Assembly: GCA_027451455.1 (NCBI GenBank)
Contig: DAIDJI010000110.1
Coordinates: 1-10,959 of the forward strand
DNA from: Planctomycetales bacterium
GTDB lineage: Bacteria > Planctomycetota > Planctomycetia > Isosphaerales > Isosphaeraceae
DNA length: 10,959 bases
Reading direction: 5' to 3'
The position numbers were made by a program, and so were the translations under genes. Positions 6,727 through 10,959 of the stretch are shown one piece after another. Positions within the stretch are counted from its first letter, which is position 1; each line of letters begins with the position of its first letter. The notes beneath the pieces are model-generated. The model was not told the origin of the DNA and did no database searches. It saw only the letters and a list, made by a program, of their open reading frames with translations.

Positions 6727-6788
6727 GAGGGCCTCGGGCCCCGATCCGGATTCGCAAGGCGACCACATGGTCCCATGTATCATTCCTT

Positions 6789-6809
6789 GGAGGAGGAGGC
6801 TCCTGCTCC
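6789..6809. repeat. Imperfect 21-bp palindrome (GGAG...CTCC)
   Basis: The segment from GGAGG at 6789 to CTCC at 6809 is self-complementary except for one G-G mismatch and a central G, with inner arms AGGAG and CTCCT. It lies 60 bases after the Fcl-like stop. It shares GGCTCC and a GGAG head with the REP-like unit at 6832-6865 and may be its partner in opposite orientation. Just before it, ACATGG and CCATGT (6765-6778) form another short palindrome. Confidence 0.5.
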
Positions 6810-6831
6810 CGAGCCGAGCGCCGGTGATCTG

Positions 6832-6865
6832 GCGCGGATCTCCGGCGGGAGCCGGCTCCTACAAG
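6832..6865 (-). repeat. REP-like element, copy 1
   Basis: Read on the minus strand, a GTAGGAG head is followed by an imperfect palindrome CCGGC-TCCC-GCCGG, then AGATCCGCGC. A GTAG/GGAG head plus a GC-rich palindrome is the general layout of REP sequences mobilised by RAYT transposases. A related 25-bp unit (23 of 25 identical) recurs 77 bases downstream. Confidence 0.5.
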
Positions 6866-6908
6866 GGATCATTCCAACCCGCCGCACGGATCGGCCGTTG
6901 CGGGAATC

Positions 6909-6933
6909 GCGCGGATCGCCGGCCGGAGCCGGC
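6909..6933 (-). repeat. REP-like element, copy 2
   Basis: It matches 6832-6856 at 23 of 25 positions and folds into GCCGGC-CGGA-GCCGGC, a six-bp stem with a four-base loop. The GTAGGAG head of copy 1 is replaced by GTCAC on the minus strand. Its mismatches include one that improves the stem, as expected of a structure under selection or of an independent copy. Confidence 0.5.
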
Positions 6934-6939
6934 GTGACG

Positions 6940-6969
6940 TTGATCGATGGAGACTCCTCACGATAAAAT
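6940..6969 (+). promoter_or_regulatory. Candidate promoter of the ATP sulfurylase/APS kinase gene
   Basis: TTGATC (four of six) and TAAAAT (five of six) are separated by 18 bases in the only A/T-rich patch of this gap. Transcription would begin near 6976, about 50 bases before GTG 7026. Confidence 0.45.
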
Positions 6970-6978
6970 ATCGGGCCC

Positions 6979-6995
6979 GCGCCGCCGCGCGGCGC
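6979..6995 (+). other. All-GC hairpin in the presumed 5' leader of the sulfate gene
   Basis: GCGCCGC and GCGGCGC form a perfect 7-bp stem around CGC, starting within a few bases of the predicted transcript start. No T-run follows, so it is not a terminator; it could protect the 5' end or be a by-product of high GC. Confidence 0.4.
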
Positions 6996-7025
6996 GCGAA
7001 TTTCGAGGCGCCCCGGGACGGACCG

Positions 7026-8870
7026 GTGGCCCGGCCCCATCGGCGAACGCGCCCGCTCGCCCCGGACGATCCGACACGAGACAAGAGGACGACGACGATT
7101 AGCACTTCCACCCCCCAAACATCCTCCACGACCGGCACTGGCTCGCTGAATACCCCCTACGGCGGCACACTGGTCGACCTGATCGTCGGCGACGCCCGGG
7201 CCGCCGAGATGAAGGCGACCGCCAAGGACTTCGCCAGCCTCACCCTCGACGAGCGCGGGCTCTGCGACCTGGAACTGCTCGCGGTCGGTGGGTTCTCACC
7301 CCTGAAGACCTTCCTCGGCAAGGCCGATTACAACCGGGTCGTCGCCGAGATGCGTCTCGCCGACGGGACCCTCTGGCCGCTCCCCGTGACGCTCCCGGTG
7401 AAGCCCGGCGAGGGCGTCGCCGAGGGGAAGCCACTCGCCCTCCGCGACGTCTACGGCAACCTCCTGGCCTTCCTCCACGTCGAGGAGATCTATCCCTACG
7501 ACAGGGAAGCGGAGGCCAAGGGCGCCTACGGCTCGACCGACACGAAGCACCCGGCGGTGGCCCACCTCCATCGACAGGCCGACCACTACGCCTCGGGCCG
7601 GCTGGAAGTGATCCGCGTCCCGCCGCATTACGACTTCGTCGAGCTGCGCAGGACCCCGGCCGAACTCCGCGAGCACTTCCAGGGCCTCGGCTGGAGCAAG
7701 ATCGTCGCGTTCCAGACCCGGAACCCCCTGCACCGGGCCCACGAGGAACTGACCAAGCGCGCGGCCGAGCAGATCGGCGGCGGCCTCCTGATTCACCCGG
7801 TCGTCGGCGTCACCAAGCCGGGCGACGTCGATCATTACACCCGGGTGCGGTGCTACCGGGCTCTGGTCGATAACTACTACGAGTCGGGAAGCGTGGTTCT
7901 GAGCCTGCTCCCGCTGGCCATGCGAATGGCCGGACCGCGCGAGGTCCTGCTCCACGCGATCATCCGGCGGAACTACGGCTGCACTCATTTCATCGTCGGC
8001 CGCGACCACGCCGGACCCGGCAACGACTCAACCGGCAAGCCGTTCTACTCGCCCTATGCCGCCCAGGAATCGATGGCGACGCACAAGGACGAGATCGGAA
8101 TGGAGATGGTCGACTTCAAGCAGATGGTCTACCTGCCCGACGAGGAGCGGTATTGCCCCGTCGACGCGGTCCCGCCGGGCGCGAAGACGGCGGATATCTC
8201 GGGGACGCAGGTTCGCGACAACTATCTGGCGAAGGGCTTGCAACTTCCCGAGTGGTTCAGCCGTCCGGCGGTTGCCGAGATCCTGAACGAGACCAACCCG
8301 CCGAGGTTCCGCCAGGGGCTCACCATCTGGTTCACGGGCCTCTCGGGCTCGGGCAAGAGCACGGTGGCCCACGCCCTGATCGAGCGGCTGGCCGAGTACG
8401 GGCGGAACTGCTCGCTGCTCGACGGCGACGAGATCCGGACCCACCTCTCGAAGGGGCTCGGCTTCAGCAAGGAAGACCGCGACACCAACATCCGGCGCGT
8501 CGGGTACGTCGCGGGCCTGGTCGCCCAGCACGGCGGGACGACCCTCTGCTCGGTCATCAGCCCGTACCGGGCGATCCGGGATGAGGCCCGGAAGATGTCG
8601 AAGGGGAACTTCGTCGAGGTCTATTGCAGCACCCCGGTCGAGGTCTGCGAACAGCGCGACGTGAAGGGGATGTACGCCAAGGCCCGCGCCGCGGTCGCCG
8701 AGGGGAAGCCGATGGGCTTCACCGGCGTCGATGACCCGTACGAGCCGCCGGTCAACCCTGAGGTCTCCATCGACACCGGCTCACTGGCCGTGGATCAGTG
8801 CGTCGACGCGATTGTGGCGAAGCTGCTGGAGCTGGGGTACATCCTGCCCCACGGCCACATCGTCGCCTGA
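7026..8870 (+). CDS. Bifunctional sulfate adenylyltransferase / adenylylsulfate kinase
   Basis: A fusion that turns sulfate and ATP into APS and then PAPS. The ATP sulfurylase part begins at TPYGGTLVDLIVGD (PUA-like N-domain) and contains QTRNPLHRAH (residues 230-239 from GTG 7026, with the HxxH pair) and GRDHAGPG (325-332), both nucleotide-binding motifs. The APS kinase part has a Walker A loop GLSGSGKST (438-446, K444) and DGDEIRTHLSKGLGFSKEDR with the conserved DGD and FS-x-EDR elements, ending at about residue 614. Both active sites look intact. The start is unclear: the only standard start before the conserved domain is GTG 7026, which adds a basic, low-complexity leader; ATT 7098, with AAGAGGA at 7083-7089 in good position, would give 590 residues. 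PAPS is used for sulfation or, via CysH, for assimilation; the polysaccharide neighbours favour sulfation, but no sulfotransferase is in view. Confidence 0.93.
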   Translation: MARPHRRTRPLAPDDPTRDKRTTTISTSTPQTSSTTGTGSLNTPYGGTLVDLIVGDARAAEMKATAKDFASLTLDERGLCDLELLAVGGFSPLKTFLGKADYNRVVAEMRLADGTLWPLPVTLPVKPGEGVAEGKPLALRDVYGNLLAFLHVEEIYPYDREAEAKGAYGSTDTKHPAVAHLHRQADHYASGRLEVIRVPPHYDFVELRRTPAELREHFQGLGWSKIVAFQTRNPLHRAHEELTKRAAEQIGGGLLIHPVVGVTKPGDVDHYTRVRCYRALVDNYYESGSVVLSLLPLAMRMAGPREVLLHAIIRRNYGCTHFIVGRDHAGPGNDSTGKPFYSPYAAQESMATHKDEIGMEMVDFKQMVYLPDEERYCPVDAVPPGAKTADISGTQVRDNYLAKGLQLPEWFSRPAVAEILNETNPPRFRQGLTIWFTGLSGSGKSTVAHALIERLAEYGRNCSLLDGDEIRTHLSKGLGFSKEDRDTNIRRVGYVAGLVAQHGGTTLCSVISPYRAIRDEARKMSKGNFVEVYCSTPVEVCEQRDVKGMYAKARAAVAEGKPMGFTGVDDPYEPPVNPEVSIDTGSLAVDQCVDAIVAKLLELGYILPHGHIVA

Positions 8871-8905
8871 TATCTCAGAGCGAGCGACATCCGAATCTCA
8901 ACACG

Positions 8906-8940
8906 GCCCGGCTGCCCCGATTCGATCGGGGTCGCCGGGC
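8906..8940 (+). terminator. Terminator-like hairpin after the sulfate gene
   Basis: GCCCGGC and CCCCGAT pair with ATCGGGG and GCCGGGC around a TCG loop, with one 2x2 internal mismatch, giving a 14-bp stem 36 bases after the stop at 8870. Only TGTTT follows, so the T-tract is poor, but position and stability suit a terminator. Confidence 0.65.
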
Positions 8941-8990
8941 TGTTTGCATTGGTGGGGTGGGCGAGTTCACGGCACGCGCAACGAGCCTTG

Positions 8991-9000
8991 AGAAAGGAGG
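8991..9000 (+). promoter_or_regulatory. Very strong Shine-Dalgarno sequence without an obvious gene
   Basis: AGAAAGGAGG is fully complementary to ten bases of the usual 16S anti-SD tail, the best match in the window. The nearest ATG (9015) is 14 bases away and opens only a 17-codon frame. The antitoxin start at 9084 is far too distant for it to serve directly. Confidence 0.5.
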
Positions 9001-9014
9001 CCCGGCGAGAGAAG

Positions 9015-9068
9015 ATGGAAAGCAGGCTCAGAGGCGTTCTCTGCCTTTACCGATCGCAATCAAACTGA
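9015..9068 (+). CDS. Possible 17-residue leader peptide upstream of the toxin-antitoxin genes
   Basis: ATG 9015 to TGA 9068 encodes MESRLRGVLCLYRSQSN. Its only support is the strong Shine-Dalgarno upstream, at a spacing longer than ideal. It ends 15 bases before the antitoxin start, so it could couple or attenuate translation of that gene, or be meaningless. It resembles no known family. Confidence 0.2.
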   Translation: MESRLRGVLCLYRSQSN

Positions 9069-9074
9069 TAAAAC
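9046..9074 (+). promoter_or_regulatory. Candidate promoter just upstream of the antitoxin gene
   Basis: TTTACC and TAAAAC (four of six each) are separated by 17 bases, with TG in the extended -10 position (TGA-TAAAAC). Transcription would start near 9081, only a few bases before ATG 9084, implying a leaderless or nearly leaderless mRNA, which fits the lack of a Shine-Dalgarno there. Confidence 0.3.
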
Positions 9075-9083
9075 GAGCCGGCC

Positions 9084-9515
9084 ATGTTGAATGCCAGGAA
9101 GCCCGTGGAAGCGGCCTTGCGGCCAGACTCCCCGAAATGGCGCGATTTCCTGCGCGACATCGATGGCTTCGTTGAACTCCAATGTGCGGACCCGCGCGAG
9201 GGCTACCGCCGGCTCAAGCAATTCGCGGAGGCGCAACTGGCCAGGCTCGATGCCGTGGTCACCTCTTCCCACACCGATCTCAAGGGTGAGATCATGCCGG
9301 AAACATCCGAACATCCAAACGCCCTCGCCGCACCTCCGCCGATCCTGTCGGAATTGCTCGGCGAATTGCTGGCCCTTGTCGTGGACGAGCCCGCAACCTG
9401 GTTGGCAACCCCCAGCGCCCAACTGGGCGGGCGGAAGCCAGGCGACCTGATCGGGACCGATGAGGAATTCAAGGTCGTCAGCCTGCTGCAAGCCGTCGAT
9501 CAGGGCCTCTTCTGA
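9084..9515 (+). CDS. Antitoxin with MbcA/ParS/Xre-type C-terminal domain (DUF2384)
   Basis: A 143-residue protein. Residues about 88-143 match the toxin-binding domain of RES-system antitoxins: an LGELLALVVDEPATWLATP helix, then LGGRKPGDLIGTDEE and VVSLLQAVDQGLF (W106, L114-G115-G116, P119, V131-V132, G141). Family knowledge: this domain binds the RES toxin and blocks its active site. The N-terminal part (about 1-70) is charged and helical-looking but is not a recognisable Cro/Xre helix-turn-helix, which many relatives carry for autoregulation. An internal ATG at 9294, preceded by GGTGAG, could yield a shorter product holding only the antitoxin domain. Its TGA overlaps the ATG of the toxin gene by one base, so translation is coupled, in the usual antitoxin-first order. 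The start is at ATG 9084; no Shine-Dalgarno is seen. Confidence 0.8.
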   Translation: MLNARKPVEAALRPDSPKWRDFLRDIDGFVELQCADPREGYRRLKQFAEAQLARLDAVVTSSHTDLKGEIMPETSEHPNALAAPPPILSELLGELLALVVDEPATWLATPSAQLGGRKPGDLIGTDEEFKVVSLLQAVDQGLF

Positions 9516-10075
9516 TGAAGACGGGCGGCTGTCCTCGGCTCTCCCTCTGGCCCCTGACCGGGACCTGGTTCCGGGCCCTGAACCTGAGGCACTGGAAGAC
9601 CCGGCTGAACACGGAGCATTCGAGGACCACAAGGAGCCGTTTCAGCAACGCCTCGGCCTCGACCCCGCTCCATCGCATCCTCTACCTCGGCGAGAATCAC
9701 CAGGTTGCCATCTATGAGGTCGGAGCGCTCCTCGGCAACCCGAACGCTCCCCTGTCTAGCCCAAAAGGTTCATGGATATTGATGAGCCTTCAGATTACTC
9801 TCCATCATGTCGCCGATCTATGCGATCCGGGCCAGCAGAAGCTCATCGCAACCAATGACCAGGAATTAACAGGCCAATGGGCCAACAGCACGGCCGCCGC
9901 CCCGACCCAGCGCCTCGGGGAAGCCCTCCATGCCGTCCCGATGCTGGAAGGCTTCATCTTCCCCTCCTCAAAGGTCGGGAGCCGCAATCTGGCCATTTTT
10001 CCGGACAGACTGGATGCCCGAAGCTCGATCCTGTTTGCGAATGACCTGGATTCCCGGGTCGAGCGCCTTCGATAA
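9515..10075 (+). CDS. RES-domain toxin (NAD+-degrading or ADP-ribosylating type)
   Basis: A 186-residue protein of the RES family, whose members deplete NAD+ (MbcT-like) or ADP-ribosylate a metabolic enzyme (ParT-like). The family order is visible: TGTWFRAL near residues 15-22, SRFS with R42, LYLGENHQVAIYEVGALLG with Y57 and E68, VADLCDP, ELTGQW, PTQRLGEAL, and GFIFPSSK-x-GSRNLAIFPDRL with S151/S152 and N158. R, E and S give the domain its name, and all are present, so the toxin looks intact. It starts on the ATG that overlaps the antitoxin stop. Codons in the middle of the gene are richer in A/T third bases (ATA, TTA, CTA, AAA, GGT) than the sugar genes, in keeping with horizontal transfer. 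It ends 22 bases from the convergent FHA gene. Whether it kills by NAD+ loss or by target modification is not decidable here. Confidence 0.82.
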   Translation: MKTGGCPRLSLWPLTGTWFRALNLRHWKTRLNTEHSRTTRSRFSNASASTPLHRILYLGENHQVAIYEVGALLGNPNAPLSSPKGSWILMSLQITLHHVADLCDPGQQKLIATNDQELTGQWANSTAAAPTQRLGEALHAVPMLEGFIFPSSKVGSRNLAIFPDRLDARSSILFANDLDSRVERLR

Positions 10076-10097
10076 CGTTGCGGTCGGCTCTTCCTCG

Positions 10098-10959
10098 TCA
10101 CGACATCCCCGGCAGAAGCTTGACGATCTTCTGCCATCGGGTCTCGCGCTCCTGCTGGATCGCGGCAATCCTCTGGTGGATCCAGGCGACGGCGTCCTGC
10201 GGGCCGGTGACGCCCGGGATGGCCTGGTCGGGGCGTGGTGCGGTCGGCGGCGGGACGACCGGGCGCGTCGGCGATGGCGCTGGTGTTGGCCGTGCGGCCG
10301 GGGACGGCGAAGCGGCAGGCGCCTCCGAGGCCGAGGGAGCCTCGGCCGGTTTCGGCGGTGGCGCCGGTTGCGATCTTGGCGGGAGGGTCGGGATCGGCCT
10401 GGCCGGCGCAGCAGCGGGGGCGGGGGCTGGCTTGCTCGACGATCTAGCGAGTTCCTCCCTCAACTCCTGAAGCTCGCGGGTGAGGTCGTGCAGGCGGTCC
10501 AGTTCCTCGCGAATGACGTCCATCTGCTCGCGGTGCATCGAGCTGAACATCTGGACGAGCATCCCCATCGCCTGCTGGAACTGGTCGAACATCTGCTGCT
10601 GCATCATGCTGAACTGATGGACCAGCGGGACCAGCGCTGACTCGGTGATCTCGGGATGCATTCGGCCGGAGTCGTTGACGAGCTCGACGCCGGCAGCCGA
10701 GGCGACCACCGGCATTGGCGGGATGGGCATCGATGTCGAGAAGCCGGAGAACGCGGCGAGCGACGGGACGGCCGGAGAGGGACGACGAGCCAGAGTGCCC
10801 TGGCCCGAGGGAGCCGACCACCCGACCGAGGAGCCGGCCTCGGGATCAAGGCTGTCGTCGGCGGCATGGACCCGAACGCGAATCCGGTATCGGCCGATCC
10901 CCAGGACGTCGCCCTCGACGAGCGGGCCGAAGCGGGCCGGCTCGGCGTTGATCGAGAGG
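10098..10959 (-). CDS. FHA-domain protein with coiled-coil and Pro/Ala-rich linker (5' end outside window)
   Basis: The minus-strand frame is open from the window edge (first full codon at 10958) to TGA at 10100-10098, 286 visible residues. ATG 10730 is internal. Residues 1-30 (FGPLVEGDVLGIGRYRIRVRV and the preceding LSINAEPAR) look like the last strands of an FHA domain, which binds phosphothreonine peptides. Then come a flexible stretch, a Met/Gln-rich amphipathic and probably coiled-coil segment (about 100-172), a Pro/Ala-rich linker (about 176-247) and a short C-terminal helix with WIHQRIAAIQQERETRWQKI. No membrane segment is seen. The layout suggests a scaffold reading out Ser/Thr kinase signals, plausible in kinase-rich planctomycetes, but no partner is in view. 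FHA is called from its last third only. Confidence 0.72.
   Translation of the reverse strand, partial: LSINAEPARFGPLVEGDVLGIGRYRIRVRVHAADDSLDPEAGSSVGWSAPSGQGTLARRPSPAVPSLAAFSGFSTSMPIPPMPVVASAAGVELVNDSGRMHPEITESALVPLVHQFSMMQQQMFDQFQQAMGMLVQMFSSMHREQMDVIREELDRLHDLTRELQELREELARSSSKPAPAPAAAPARPIPTLPPRSQPAPPPKPAEAPSASEAPAASPSPAARPTPAPSPTRPVVPPPTAPRPDQAIPGVTGPQDAVAWIHQRIAAIQQERETRWQKIVKLLPGMS

Noticed and set aside
6729..6741. GGGCC-TCG-GGCCC hairpin after the Fcl-like gene as a terminator
   Set aside because: Only five base pairs and no T-run follows.
5758..6783. Minus-strand open frame of 341 codons opposite the Fcl-like gene
   Set aside because: Antisense shadow of a gene with complete catalytic motifs; its composition is His/Asp/Arg-rich and unlike a folded protein.
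9930..10640. Plus-strand open frame opposite the FHA gene
   Set aside because: Arg/Gly-rich mirror of the Pro/Ala linker; it would also overlap the RES toxin gene.
1..10959. CRISPR array, tRNA, rRNA, insertion sequence or transposase
   Set aside because: No regularly spaced direct repeats, no cloverleaf or rRNA-like stretch, and no transposase or integrase motifs in any frame I read.

Overview
The window is a GC-rich chromosomal stretch with strongly G/C-ending codons. The mix of an exopolysaccharide/O-antigen sugar cluster, a fused ATP sulfurylase-APS kinase, an FHA protein with a Pro/Ala-rich linker, and Gram-negative-type sugar genes with weak or absent Shine-Dalgarno sites suggests a planctomycete, perhaps Isosphaeraceae. 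That assignment is an impression from protein style; no rRNA or other marker gene is present.

Layout. (1) 1-4242, plus strand: a probable operon with the C-terminal part of a GT4 glycosyltransferase, an extended-SDR sugar epimerase/dehydratase, an RmlC/RfbC-type 3,5-epimerase, a second SDR (likely 4-ketoreductase or epimerase), a frameshifted coding remnant (perhaps the tail of an FkbM-like methyltransferase), and glucose-1-phosphate cytidylyltransferase (rfbF). (2) 4243-4797: a 555-bp non-coding gap with an inverted repeat and a candidate extended -10 promoter. (3) 4798-5523: a short polyprenyl-phosphate sugar-1-phosphate transferase (WcaJ/WbaP catalytic domain), closed by a clear intrinsic terminator. 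(4) 5788-6726: a GDP-L-fucose-synthase-like SDR with its own candidate promoter and an excellent Shine-Dalgarno. (5) 6727-7025: a gap with REP-like palindromes, a candidate promoter and a GC hairpin. (6) 7026-8870: bifunctional sulfate adenylyltransferase/APS kinase, followed by a terminator-like hairpin. (7) 9084-10075: a two-gene toxin-antitoxin module (DUF2384/MbcA-ParS-type antitoxin, RES-domain toxin). (8) 10098-10959, minus strand: 3' part of an FHA-domain protein gene that runs off the window, tail-to-tail with the toxin.

How it fits together. The first six protein genes would make an activated deoxy-sugar (CDP-linked, judging by rfbF), start a lipid-linked repeat unit on undecaprenyl phosphate, and extend it with glycosyltransferases. 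The Fcl-like enzyme could supply a second 6-deoxy sugar. The PAPS-forming enzyme next to them could feed sulfation of the same polymer, but no sulfotransferase is visible here. The toxin-antitoxin module looks like a separate accessory insertion: its toxin gene uses more A/T-ending codons than its neighbours.

Nothing here is clearly a new system. The best leads are the RES module whose antitoxin has an unfamiliar N-terminal half, the REP-like palindromes, the frameshifted remnant in front of rfbF, and the unusual start region of the ATP sulfurylase gene.
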